Positions 26,705-35,207 of a stretch of DNA of 64,000 nt are shown here, in pieces. How positions within the stretch are numbered: position 1 is the stretch's first letter; each line of letters opens with the position of its first letter. Both the position numbers and the translations under genes were made by a program. This DNA comes from DATKWD01 sp963704815 (GTDB lineage Bacteria; Actinomycetota; Acidimicrobiia; Acidimicrobiales; Salinilacustritrichaceae). The notes below the pieces were generated by a model, which worked only from the letters and a program-made list of their open reading frames with translations, was not told the origin of the DNA and ran no database searches. Where the stretch lies: positions 558,001 through 622,000 of the forward strand of contig CAVPHU010000005.1 in the NCBI GenBank assembly GCA_963704815.1, given 5' to 3'.

Positions 26705-27355
26705 ATGTCGAAGCTCGTCCTGCCGGTCGCCGGCCACGACGACCGTGCCCAGGTCGTCCCGCTGTTCGGGGTGGTGGTGGTCGTGGCGTTGGCGGTTGCG
26801 CTCGCGGCCGTCCGCGTCGGTGTGGTCGCCAACGATCGAGCCCGGGCGCAGGGAGCTGCCGACGCCACCGCCCTCGCCGCCGCGGCGGCCGACGACGATG
26901 AGGCCGAACAGGTCGCCGAAGCCAACGACGCGCAGGTCGTGTCCATCGACCGCGAAGCGGGCGAGGTGACCGTCGAGGTGCGAGTCGGCTCGGCCACGGC
27001 CCGGGCGTCCGCGCACCGGGCCGAAGCCGACTCGGCGATGTCGACGATCGGGGTCGACGGGCTCCACCCTGACCTCGTCGCTTCGATCCGGGACGCCGAA
27101 TCGGTCATCGGACGCCCGCTCCGCATCACGTCGGGCCTCCGGAGCCGGGCCGAGCAGGAGGAACTCTGGCGGAATCGCCACCAGAATCCCTACCCGGTCG
27201 CACGGCCCGGGACGTCGGCGCACGAGCGGGGACTGGCCGTCGACGTGTCGACCCACGATCTCGCCGACCTGGTGCCGATCGCCGAACAGGTCGGCCTGTG
27301 CCGACCGCTGCCGTCCACCGATCCAGTGCACTTCCGTCGCTGCGCCGACCTCTGA
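26705..27355 (+). CDS. TadE/TadG-like membrane segment fused to an M15 (VanY-type) peptidase
   Basis: A 216-residue protein. Residues 1-90 resemble the N-terminus of Tad pilus-assembly proteins: a short polar head, one transmembrane helix (VVPLFGVVVVVALAVALAAVR is the core; about residues 17-37) and an alanine-rich ARAQGAADATALA stretch. Residues about 110-216 form a D-alanyl-D-alanine carboxypeptidase-like M15 domain with SGLRSRAEQEELW, the zinc motif SAHERGLAVDV and the final DPVHF. It is therefore a probable outward-facing zinc peptidase acting on peptidoglycan, an inference from family. AGGAG lies 6 nt before the ATG. Confidence 0.8.
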   Translation: MSKLVLPVAGHDDRAQVVPLFGVVVVVALAVALAAVRVGVVANDRARAQGAADATALAAAAADDDEAEQVAEANDAQVVSIDREAGEVTVEVRVGSATARASAHRAEADSAMSTIGVDGLHPDLVASIRDAESVIGRPLRITSGLRSRAEQEELWRNRHQNPYPVARPGTSAHERGLAVDVSTHDLADLVPIAEQVGLCRPLPSTDPVHFRRCADL

Positions 27356-27415
27356 CATCTGCGGTCAGAAGCCATGAGTTCACTCCGCGGGGGAGGCAAC
27401 GTACACTCAGCGACG

Positions 27416-28162
27416 ATGTCCCTGGACGACCCAGGGCTGGGCACCGTCCCGGTGGATTCCAACTCGGATGATCATCGTGAGCAGCCCCGGCCTCACCAAG
27501 ACGATTCGGTCGACCATGCCGGCGATCCATCGGATCGACCCCGAACCTCCCCGGATGAGTTGATTGCCTTGGCCGAACAGGAACAAGCGGATCGTCGCGC
27601 GGTCGCCGGTGCCGTCAGCGCCCCACCCGCGACCGCTCCGGCGCCCGCCCCGCGCACCAAGCGAACGCGGAAGCGCAAGGCCCGGAAGGTCCGACGCATC
27701 GTCCGACGTCTCGACGCGTGGTCGATCCTCAAGGTCAGCCTGCTCTTCTTCTTCTGCGTCTATCTCATCGGCATGGTCGCGGGCGTGTTGCTCTGGAACG
27801 CCGCTCAGCAAGCCGGCACGATCGAGGGCTTCGAAGGGTTCATCGCCGACCTCGGTGCCTACGAGACCTTCACCTTCGAGGGCGACCAGATCTTCAACGG
27901 CGCGCTCCTCGGCGGCCTCGTGCTGGTGATCGCGGCCTCGGCCGGCAGCGTCCTGCTCGCGGTGCTGTTCAACCTCATCAGCGATCTGACCGGCGGCATC
28001 CGCGTCACCGTGATCGAAGAGGAGCAGGCCTACACCGGGCGCGATCGGCGTGCCGGGGCACCTGCTTCGAGCGGGTCACCGGCGCGTGTTCCGGCGCCGG
28101 CGTCGTCGCCTGCAGCGCCCGTTCCCGAGCCACTCGCCGGACCATCACCACCGACGCCCTGA
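27416..28162 (+). CDS. DUF3566 membrane protein
   Basis: A 248-residue protein. A disordered acidic N-terminus (about 1-95) is followed by basic residues and the DUF3566 core: RRLDAWSILKVSLLFFF, one helix, a short outer segment (GTIEGFEGFIADLGAYETFTF), a second helix and ISDLTGGIRVTVIEEE. The same family lies downstream of gyrA in mycobacteria (Rv0007). The ATG at 27416 is preferred over 27374 because a TACACT hexamer at 27402-27407 predicts a transcription start 2 nt upstream of it. The proline/alanine-rich tail is probably disordered. Confidence 0.88.
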   Translation: MSLDDPGLGTVPVDSNSDDHREQPRPHQDDSVDHAGDPSDRPRTSPDELIALAEQEQADRRAVAGAVSAPPATAPAPAPRTKRTRKRKARKVRRIVRRLDAWSILKVSLLFFFCVYLIGMVAGVLLWNAAQQAGTIEGFEGFIADLGAYETFTFEGDQIFNGALLGGLVLVIAASAGSVLLAVLFNLISDLTGGIRVTVIEEEQAYTGRDRRAGAPASSGSPARVPAPASSPAAPVPEPLAGPSPPTP

Positions 28163-28226
28163 ACCGGGATGGGACATCGCGTGTGGGTTCGGTAGTCTCG
28201 GCCGCTCCCACAACCGAGACACTCTC

Positions 28227-28300
<74 letters not shown>

Positions 28301-28327
28301 CACGATGACATCCGGGACCACACGACC

Positions 28328-28468
28328 ATGACCCTGCTCCGGCGTGCTCTGGTCGCGTTGGGCGTGGCGAGCTTCATCGCTGCGGTCCTTCGGCTCCGAG
28401 GCACGGGCGGAACGCCGCCTCAGGGTGGCGGATGGCGAGAACTCTCCGGACCCGAGCTCGACGAGTGA
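28328..28468 (+). CDS. Small single-helix membrane protein
   Basis: A 46-residue protein with one N-terminal hydrophobic helix (ALVALGVASFIAAVL) and a polar tail ending GPELDE. Its stop overlaps the next gene's GTG (GTGA), which supports real translation. No family is recognised. Confidence 0.5.
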   Translation: MTLLRRALVALGVASFIAAVLRLRGTGGTPPQGGGWRELSGPELDE

Positions 28469-29451
28469 GGATCGGGATCCTCGGGGTCGGCGCCACCGGG
28501 GCGCGAGCGGCCCGACAGCTGGTCGATGCACCCGAGGTCGACGCCGTGGTCCTCGCTGGGGGCCGCAAGGACCGGATCCAGAGCTTGGCCGCGTCGTTGC
28601 CCGATCACGGGATCGAGGCGGCCGACCCGGTCGACGTCGGTGTCGACGGGCTGATCTGCGCCGGCCCGGTCGGGAGCCACCTCCCGGCAGTCCGCCGAGC
28701 CCTCGCATCGGGAGTGCCGGTGGTCTCGACGTCCGACGGTCCCGACGAGGTCGAGGCCATCTTCTCGCTTTCGGCCGAAGCGATCGAGCGGCAGGTGGCG
28801 GTGGTGGTGGGCGCCGCGTTCGCGCCGGGGATGTCGTGTCTGTTGGCCGCCCACGGGGCGCTGCGCTTCGACGAGGTCGACGAGATCCATGTGGCCCGTG
28901 CGGGTGCGGGCGGGCCGGCCTGTGCTCACCAACACCACGATGCGTTGTCGGGAACGGCGATCGACTGGCGTGACGGCGGCTGGCAGGAACGTCGATCTGG
29001 CTCCGGACGTGAGCTGGTCTGGTTTCCCGATCCGATCGGTGGGCGCGACTGTTACCGAGCATCGCTCGCCGACCCGTTCGTTCTCGTCGACGCGTTCCCG
29101 ACCGTGCAGCGGGTGACCGCCCGGCTGGCGGCCCACCGGCGCGACCGCCTCACGGCGCGGTTCCCCATGCTCCGAAACCCGCCGGCCGAAGGTGGTCCTG
29201 GCGCCATTCGGGTCGAGTTGCGGGGCCGTGTGGGCGGCCGAAGCGAGATCGAGGTGTTCGGGGCCATCGACCGCCCGGCCGTGGCGAGCGGTGCGGTCGC
29301 CGCTGCGGCCATTCGTCGCTTGGTGCGAGGCGAGGCGCGACGCACGGGAGTCGGCGGCCTGGCGGCCATGTTCGAGCCGGGACCGTTCTTGTCCGAGCTC
29401 TCCTCCGGCGGAGTCCGGGCGGCGGTCTTCGAAGGAAGCCACGCCGACTGA
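28465..29451 (+). CDS. NAD(P)-binding Rossmann-fold oxidoreductase-like protein
   Basis: A 328-residue protein starting at a GTG that overlaps the previous stop. The N-terminus has a Rossmann motif (RIGILGVGATGARAARQL), followed by a region like homoserine or saccharopine dehydrogenases (VPVVSTSDGPDEVEAIFSL, GAAFAPGMSCLLAAHG). The C-terminal half has no recognised catalytic motif. A dehydrogenase role is likely, but the substrate is unknown. Confidence 0.72.
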   Translation: MRIGILGVGATGARAARQLVDAPEVDAVVLAGGRKDRIQSLAASLPDHGIEAADPVDVGVDGLICAGPVGSHLPAVRRALASGVPVVSTSDGPDEVEAIFSLSAEAIERQVAVVVGAAFAPGMSCLLAAHGALRFDEVDEIHVARAGAGGPACAHQHHDALSGTAIDWRDGGWQERRSGSGRELVWFPDPIGGRDCYRASLADPFVLVDAFPTVQRVTARLAAHRRDRLTARFPMLRNPPAEGGPGAIRVELRGRVGGRSEIEVFGAIDRPAVASGAVAAAAIRRLVRGEARRTGVGGLAAMFEPGPFLSELSSGGVRAAVFEGSHAD

Positions 29452-29452
29452 C

Positions 29453-29472
29453 ATTACTTGTAATCACGTAAT
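29453..29472. promoter_or_regulatory. ATTAC/GTAAT repeat upstream of a RHH-like gene
   Basis: ATTAC-TT-GTAAT (29453-29464) is a palindrome followed after CAC by a third half-site GTAAT (29468-29472). It sits 21-40 bp before the next start codon, in promoter position. Confidence 0.5.
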
Positions 29473-29492
29473 GAGCATGCGAAGCTCTGCGT

Positions 29493-30005
29493 ATGGACAC
29501 ACGCGAAGAGATCGCCGCCTGGTTCGCCGGTCGGATTCCCGATACCTGGTTCGAAGGCGCACCCGAGGTGCGGGTCGACCGCGATGAGATCCTGGTGACC
29601 GGCCGCCTCAGCGAACCGGACACCGACGCCGGTGCCGGTGAGGACGCGATCAGCGTCGCTCGGTCGGCTCGCATCGAGGGGTTCCGCGAGGACACCCGCG
29701 AGCAGCGGGTGAAGGTGGCACTCGCCGCCGAACATCGCTTCGAGCGCAAGGTCTCATGGGCGACTCGGTGTGGCGATCTCGAGCACCGGTTCACCGTTGC
29801 CGCCGTTCCGGTCATGACCCGGCTCCGGATGGACGAGCGAGCGGTCCTCGACACCCTCATCGACGGCAACGTGGCGCGGAGTCGCAGCGAGGCCCTGGCG
29901 TGGTGCGTCAAGCTCGTGGGCGAGCACGAGGCGGACTGGATCGACGAGTTGCGGACGGCCCTGGGCCAGGTCGACGAGGTCCGGCAGCGAGGCCCGAAGA
30001 ACTGA
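29493..30005 (+). CDS. Unknown protein with a ribbon-helix-helix-like C-terminal segment
   Basis: A 170-residue protein. Residues 1-100 form an unknown domain that contains acidic and basic patches. Residues about 106-145 (MTRLRMDERAVLDTLIDG, then ARSRSEALAWCVKLV) look like a ribbon-helix-helix DNA-binding fold: a short strand, helix, turn at SRSEAL and a second helix. The palindromic element upstream supports an autoregulatory role. A GAAGCT hexamer 7 nt before the ATG may be its -10 box. The assignment is from pattern only. Confidence 0.55.
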   Translation: MDTREEIAAWFAGRIPDTWFEGAPEVRVDRDEILVTGRLSEPDTDAGAGEDAISVARSARIEGFREDTREQRVKVALAAEHRFERKVSWATRCGDLEHRFTVAAVPVMTRLRMDERAVLDTLIDGNVARSRSEALAWCVKLVGEHEADWIDELRTALGQVDEVRQRGPKN

Positions 30006-30017
30006 CGGGCGAGCGCG

Positions 30018-30749
30018 CTAGATCCCGCTGAGGGCCTCGACGAAGTCGTCGAGGAGCGCGTCGTCGCCGAACGTGTCGAGCGACGTCCGCGGAACCCGGT
30101 TCCAGAGCAGCAGGAGCAGGTCGCTGGCGGACCCGCGTGCGGCCACATCGCCCTTCTCGTGGGCGTGGACGAAGGTGATCTCGTCGTCGCCCAGGGTGAA
30201 GACCCACTCGCCGTCGACATCGTCATCGGTCGAATGGAGGTGGATGGTCCGGTCGCCTCCGAAGCCGGCGGGGTCGACCCGTCCGATGAACAGTTCGCCG
30301 ACCTCGTCGACGCCGTCGGCCGCCAACACCGCGTCGATCGGTTGCGCATGACCGTGGGCCGACTGGATGTCCCATCGGTGCACCGCCATCTCGTGGGCCA
30401 TCCGCCGGAAGTACCAGAGCGCGGTCGGTGCGCCGGCCCAGTTGGGACGGTGCTCGTCGGGGTCGGTGGCCTCGAGCGTCCGTACGAGGCGATCGGCGCC
30501 CTCTCGGTACCAGGGCAGCAGGGTCTCGACGGTGGTCGGTGCCGGGCCGCGATCGAGGTTCAGTTCGGCTCCCGGGCCGGCATGGAGTTGGAGCAGGGCG
30601 AAACGGTGGACTTGGCCGACGTGGCTCACCAGCGTCTCGACGTTCCATCCCGGGCAGGCCGGGACGTCGACACCGAGGTCTCCGGCGATCGCGGCATCGA
30701 ATGCCGCGAGCTCGCGCCGCAGGTGGGCGAGGAACTCGTCGGCCAGCAC
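30018..30749 (-). CDS. Mycothiol-dependent maleylpyruvate isomerase family protein
   Basis: A 243-residue member of the MDMPI/DinB-like fold family. The N-terminal four-helix bundle carries CPGWNVETLVSHVGQVH, and a second metal-site segment HEMAVHRWD follows near residue 125; these supply the histidines that bind the metal. The C-terminal domain is SCP2-like. Many members use mycothiol, the actinobacterial thiol, as cofactor. The substrate cannot be read. The start is GTG. Confidence 0.83.
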   Translation of the reverse strand: MLADEFLAHLRRELAAFDAAIAGDLGVDVPACPGWNVETLVSHVGQVHRFALLQLHAGPGAELNLDRGPAPTTVETLLPWYREGADRLVRTLEATDPDEHRPNWAGAPTALWYFRRMAHEMAVHRWDIQSAHGHAQPIDAVLAADGVDEVGELFIGRVDPAGFGGDRTIHLHSTDDDVDGEWVFTLGDDEITFVHAHEKGDVAARGSASDLLLLLWNRVPRTSLDTFGDDALLDDFVEALSGI

Positions 30750-30788
30750 CCCGGCGAGGCTAGCGCTCCGGCTGAGAACCTCGACCCC

Positions 30789-32129
30789 TCATGCGTTGAG
30801 CAGGAGCAGGAGGCCAGCCACCGTGTAGATGACCATGACGGCGAGATACGAATACTGCGACTTGATGGCCAACCGGTGGCTGAGCTCGCCTTCGGCTTGG
30901 TCGTGGGCCACCATCACACCCGCCACGTGACCGATCACGATGGCGAACACCTGGACATAGGAGATCAGATCGGGGCTGAGCGCGGTGTAGTCCGGCTGCC
31001 AGTCGACCGTGCCGAAGATGTCGGCACCCCGGGCGAACGGGTCGGAGATCTGGGCGATCGCGGTCTGGGCCTCGAAGTAGAACAGCGAGAAGTAGTGGGC
31101 GACGGCATACGCGAGCACGATCGGGATCAGGGCCGTGGCGTAGCGCTCGACCTCGAAGCGACTGGACGGATCGCGCCCGACCAGTCGGGCCGAGATGCGG
31201 CTGGCAACGGTCCACAGCAGGGTGACCACGAACACGAGCCACACCAGCCCGACGGTGTTGAGCGCGGTGAGGGCCCACCCCTCGACATCACCGATGACGT
31301 CCTTCCAGTACGACGTACGCGAGAAACCGTCGAAGGCGGTTCCCCCGAGCACCACCATGACCACGGCGACGAGGCCACGTCGCCGTTCGAGGGTGGCCAG
31401 GCCGGAGAAGGGAACCCGCACTCGGAGACGACCGTCACGGGTCTCGATGGGCGCCATGGCGGCGATCAGCGAGAACAAGACGGTGAAGCCCTCACCGGTG
31501 CGGAGCCAGGCTCGTCCCCACCTCGCCGTGGCCGCAGCGATGCCGATGGCGTAGATGGCCATGGCGGCACCCACGACCCGTGGCGAGTCGGGTTCGTGGT
31601 AGGCGAGTTCGAGCCACAGGAACCCAGAGAGCCCGATCAGCGCCGGCCAGTACGTGAAGACCAGCTCGGCATCGGCCGGATCATCTCCGACGGGGGGTGG
31701 GTCGGGCGTCCCGGAGAAGGGGAGTCCTCGGACCCGCTGCCCGAGTGCAGCCAGGCTGTCGAAGGGTGAGAGCACCTTCCACACGTCGCCCACGAGGCCG
31801 CTGGCGAGCGGCAGGCCGACCCAGAACACGACGTAGAACCACCGCGGCGCAGGGTTCGAGGCCGACGAGGTGCTCCCGAAGAGCCCGGCCGCGGTGACCA
31901 GGCCGAACGCCGCGACCCCGATGACCCGCAGGACCACCGACGTGCCGACGTCGAGGAACGCAGGAAGGCCGACCGACCGGCCCCGTGCAGCAGTGGCCAG
32001 CAGTGGCCGGCGCCACAACATGCCGAGGAGCAGGAAGCTGACGACGAGCGCGATGGCCGCCGCATCGACGAACAACCAGAGTGGGATGGGGAGGTCGGCC
32101 CGGACGCCGACGCCGTGAGCGACGATCAC
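30789..32129 (-). CDS. Polytopic membrane protein (family often labelled fenitrothion hydrolase)
   Basis: A 446-residue protein with about ten membrane segments. The N-terminus AHGVGVRADLPIPLWLF recalls actinobacterial membrane proteins that carry an automatic label of fenitrothion hydrolase; that label should not be trusted as a function. Histidines in membrane or loop positions (AHG, AHYFSLFYF, IGHVAGVMVAHD) could bind metal. It lies 37 bp after the metal-binding-looking lipoprotein gene, so it is probably the last gene of that operon. The start is GTG. Confidence 0.65.
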   Translation of the reverse strand: MIVAHGVGVRADLPIPLWLFVDAAAIALVVSFLLLGMLWRRPLLATAARGRSVGLPAFLDVGTSVVLRVIGVAAFGLVTAAGLFGSTSSASNPAPRWFYVVFWVGLPLASGLVGDVWKVLSPFDSLAALGQRVRGLPFSGTPDPPPVGDDPADAELVFTYWPALIGLSGFLWLELAYHEPDSPRVVGAAMAIYAIGIAAATARWGRAWLRTGEGFTVLFSLIAAMAPIETRDGRLRVRVPFSGLATLERRRGLVAVVMVVLGGTAFDGFSRTSYWKDVIGDVEGWALTALNTVGLVWLVFVVTLLWTVASRISARLVGRDPSSRFEVERYATALIPIVLAYAVAHYFSLFYFEAQTAIAQISDPFARGADIFGTVDWQPDYTALSPDLISYVQVFAIVIGHVAGVMVAHDQAEGELSHRLAIKSQYSYLAVMVIYTVAGLLLLLNA

Positions 32130-32166
32130 CGGGAGGCGATCGGCTCAGCGTCGGGCCCGGATCGAC

Positions 32167-33324
32167 TCATCTGACGGCGAGCTCGAACAGCAGGGTGCCG
32201 CTGTTCTCGAGTTCGACCTCGAAGACGCCCGGGATGTCGGCCACGAACTCGAAGTCAAGCGTCTCGCCTGCGGCGATGTCGAACCGGTCGTCGGTTCCGT
32301 GGACGTGGATCTCGTCGGCGACATCGGAGGTCGCCTGCACGCTCACCGTCTCACCCGTCGCCACCTCGACCCGTCCGGGACCCTCGGCTGCGCCTCCGGC
32401 CACGATCACCGTGACCGTTCCGCCAGCGGCTTCGTCACCGGTCTGGCCGGCCGGCATGTCGGGCATGTCGGGCATGTCGGGCATGTCGTCGCCGCCATGG
32501 GAGTGACCCTCGCCCGCAGCCTGGGCCTGCTCGGCGGTGACCTCGATGGTCACCGTCGATGCGACGGGGTCGCCGTTGGCGTCGACGTAGGGCCGGTGGT
32601 CGTTGGTGTTGAGCTCGACCTCGATGTCGTGGCTGCCTTCGCTGAGGCCGGTGAGGTGGTAGGCGGGGCCGTAGAGGCGGGTGATCTTCTCGCCGTCGAC
32701 GTAGATGTGGGCGTGGCCCTCACCCGCGACCGAGGGGGTGCTGGCTGCGGCGCCGTTGAAGGTGAACCCTTCGACCTCGCCGATCACGTTGAACCCGGCC
32801 TTGGCGTCGGGCTCGACGGTGAAGGAGATCGCCGCCCCGTCGAGGGTCTCGGCCTCGAGGTCCATGTGGGAGTGCATGTCCTCGCTCGGCGGGACCTCGA
32901 TCGACGCGCTGGCGGTGATCGGCTCGCCGTCGCCGTCGACGTAGGGCCGGTGGTCGTTGGTGTTGAGCTCGACCATGACATCGTGTGGGCCTTCGGTCAG
33001 GTCGCCCAGGTAGAAGTCGTTGGTGTAGAGGCGGGCGATCTTCTCGCCGTCGACGTAGATGTGGGCGTGACCTTCACCGGCGACGTGTTCGCCGCTGGCG
33101 TTCTCGGGCGTGAACGTGAACCCTTCGGTCACGGTGAGCAGGTTGAACCCCTTCTTGGCGTCGGCCTCGACCGAGAGGTCGAGTGAACCGCCTGCGAGCG
33201 TCTCGGTCTCGCTCGTCTCGGCCACCGGCTCACCTTCGGTGGTGGTCTCGGTGGTGTCGTCGCCGCAGGCTGCGAACAACAGTGCCGCGGCTGCCAGCGC
33301 TGCGAGGAATCGGGGACGTCGCAT
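32167..33324 (-). CDS. Secreted lipoprotein with duplicated His-rich domain and cupredoxin-like C-terminus
   Basis: A 385-residue lipoprotein (signal peptide with lipobox LFAAC at about 17-21). Two copies of a domain of about 105 residues follow, each with GEGHAHIYVDGEKI, a segment like RLY-HLTGL-EG-HDI-VELNTNDHRPYVD, and a strand-rich end. Between them lies MHSHMD, and after them a Gly/His/Met/Asp linker (GEGHSHGGDD, then MPD repeats). The last 100 residues resemble a cupredoxin-like beta-barrel (IHVHGTDDRFDIAAGETLDFEF). His and Met richness suggests copper or another soft metal, an inference. It is the middle gene of a three-gene operon. Confidence 0.75.
   Translation of the reverse strand: MRRPRFLAALAAAALLFAACGDDTTETTTEGEPVAETSETETLAGGSLDLSVEADAKKGFNLLTVTEGFTFTPENASGEHVAGEGHAHIYVDGEKIARLYTNDFYLGDLTEGPHDVMVELNTNDHRPYVDGDGEPITASASIEVPPSEDMHSHMDLEAETLDGAAISFTVEPDAKAGFNVIGEVEGFTFNGAAASTPSVAGEGHAHIYVDGEKITRLYGPAYHLTGLSEGSHDIEVELNTNDHRPYVDANGDPVASTVTIEVTAEQAQAAGEGHSHGGDDMPDMPDMPDMPAGQTGDEAAGGTVTVIVAGGAAEGPGRVEVATGETVSVQATSDVADEIHVHGTDDRFDIAAGETLDFEFVADIPGVFEVELENSGTLLFELAVR
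32452..32487. repeat. Four tandem 9-bp repeats coding MPD
   Basis: Four copies of GGGCATGTC (the first starting C) encode the Met-Pro-Asp repeat of the lipoprotein linker on the minus strand. Copy changes would keep the reading frame. Confidence 0.85.
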
Positions 33325-33333
33325 GGGTTCCTT

Positions 33334-33957
33334 TCAGGCCGCAGCCGGTGCTGCGGGTCGGGGAGAGGGGTGGGAACGTGAGAGCGAGAAGAGGATGCCG
33401 ACCGCTGCGATCTCCAGCACGTGGTGGGCCTCGGTGACGATGCGGATGTCGCCGGCGAACGCGTCGGCGATGGCCGTGACGAAGAGGATGACCACCACGA
33501 CCCCAGCCAGGGGGAACACCCCTTCGGCCCGGCGCGGCTGCCACGCAACGAGCAGGAGCGACGCGGCCAATGCGACCTCCCAGGCTGCGAGTTCGCGACT
33601 GAGGTGGATGGGCGCGCCGGTGCCGCCCATGACCAGGCCCGGCAGGGCGAGCACGGCGATCGTGAGGCCCAACACGCCGAGCGCCCACCGTCGCCAGTCG
33701 GCCGAGTCGGCCAGGTGGTCGGCACGTTCCGGCCGAGTTTCGGCGCGATGCGCGGCCAGGATGCCGCGGGTGAGGTCGGGGACCGCGTCGGCGGGGACGA
33801 CCCGGGTCATCCGGTGCAGGTGCTCGACCTCACTGGCATGGGCACGACATCCCGAGCACTCGGCGAGGTGCCCTTCCAGCGCCTCGCGCTCGAGCGGTCG
33901 GAGTTCATCGTCGAGTCCGGCCGAGACGGCTTCGCGAAACGCTGGACAGGAGCTCAT
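33334..33957 (-). CDS. zf-HC2 anti-sigma-type protein with about four membrane helices
   Basis: A 207-residue protein. The N-terminus has the zinc-binding anti-sigma pattern (LEGHLAECSGCRAHASEVEHL, core HLAECSGC) near residues 29-40. Four hydrophobic segments follow (ALGVLGLTIAVLALPGLVM, VALAASLLLVAW, LAGVVVVILFVTAIADAF, VLEIAAVGILFSL). It starts at ATG 33957 and is followed after 9 bp by the lipoprotein gene. An ECF sigma gene lies 1.2 kb away on the other strand beyond a hydrolase gene and is its plausible partner, though they are not adjacent. Confidence 0.75.
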   Translation of the reverse strand: MSSCPAFREAVSAGLDDELRPLEREALEGHLAECSGCRAHASEVEHLHRMTRVVPADAVPDLTRGILAAHRAETRPERADHLADSADWRRWALGVLGLTIAVLALPGLVMGGTGAPIHLSRELAAWEVALAASLLLVAWQPRRAEGVFPLAGVVVVILFVTAIADAFAGDIRIVTEAHHVLEIAAVGILFSLSRSHPSPRPAAPAAA

Positions 33958-34138
33958 GGATGGATGGTCGTTCGGGAGGCCGTCCTGGTTCCCGAACTCG
34001 AAGATCCTTCTACGATGTCGCGATGTGGGCGCTCTCGATCTGGCGTGCTTCGGATCCCTTGCCCGCTGAATGGCGCTCCGCACATCGATGACGGTTCGTT
34101 CACGGACTGCTCGCAATCAAGGGCCACACTCCCGTTCC

Positions 34139-35139
34139 ATGCGACGAACCGCCCGCCTCCTGGTGCTCGCGACCGCAGTCGTTGGCTCGGCGTGCGCCTC
34201 CTCCGGACCAGACGACCCGGTCGATGCCGCGTCGGCGCCGCCGCGGCCGTTGGCCCGGCCTCGCCGTCTGCTGATCAGGCGTTCGAGGTCGTGGTGTCCG
34301 ACGACGCGATCGTCGACCCGGGTCGGGACCGGCGCATCCCGTACCGGGTCTACGCGCCCGTCGGTCTCGTGGGTGACGTCCCGCTGATCCTCGTCAGCCA
34401 CGGCGGAACCGGCAGCGACACCGGGTACCTGCGGGGTGGGCACCTCGGGTCGGCGTTCGCCGAGGGCGGATTCCTGGCCATCCACATCGGGCACGTCGAG
34501 TCGGACCCCGGGCGCCGGCCGGTCGAGGATCGGCCGGCCGACGTGACCTTCGTGCTCGATCGTCTCGAGGCGGGCGAGTTCGCCCTCCCGGCGGCGTTCG
34601 TCGGGGTGCCCGATCTCGAGCGGGTCGGTCATGCCGGGCACTCCTTCGGGGCGTACACCTCGCACGCGGTCGGGGGCGCGGTGTTCGCCGAGGATCGCAG
34701 CGACGATCGGATCGATGCCATCGCCCCGATCTCGCCGGCGGGACTCGGGCAGTTCGGGGCGTTCGACAACGGGGGCGGCGACGACACGTGGGCCACGGTG
34801 GCGATCCCGGCCTACAACCTGATCGGCGGCGACGAGGTCGACACCAACGCGGTGTTCACCATCGACGAGCCGGGCTGGCGGCTCACGCCGTTCGAGCACT
34901 ATCCGGCGACCGGCGACAAGTTCGTGACGATCATCGACGGACAGGACCACGGCGACATGTGGGCGACCGGATCCGACGAGGTCGAGGTCTTCGTGAGCTC
35001 CCAACTGCTCGAGTTCTTCGCGATCTACGTTCGGGGCGACGACCGGTCGGCGTGCGAGATCGGGGTCACCGACCTCCGCGGGACCTCGACCGATCGCCTC
35101 GTCGACCCGACCAGCGAGCGAACCGCCGCCTGCCGCTGA
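34139..35139 (+). CDS. Secreted alpha/beta hydrolase, interrupted by a frameshift
   Basis: The signal peptide is in one frame (MRRTARLLVLATAVVGSACASS, from the ATG at 34139; core LATAVVGSAC is lipobox-like). The mature enzyme is in another (from about 34250: AVGPASPSADQAFEVVV). A one-base change in the GCC-rich stretch at 34230-34255 separates them. The mature part is a dienelactone hydrolase/PAF-acetylhydrolase-like enzyme with PLILVSHGGTGSDTGYL and the nucleophile elbow GHSFGAYTS. The catalytic acid and histidine are probably near GGDEVDT and DGQDHGDMW. The substrate is unknown. Confidence 0.75.
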
Positions 35140-35207
35140 GCCGGGGCGTCCGGGTGCACGGGGCGGCGCGCTGTGCGGTGGCGGGGACGGGCGGGCACAA
35201 TCGGGGG

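Noticed and set aside
24092..27358. 1088-residue open frame antisense to gyrA and the M15 gene
   Set aside because: Length comes from GC-rich codons on the coding strand; Val/Asp/Gly-rich with no recognisable domain.
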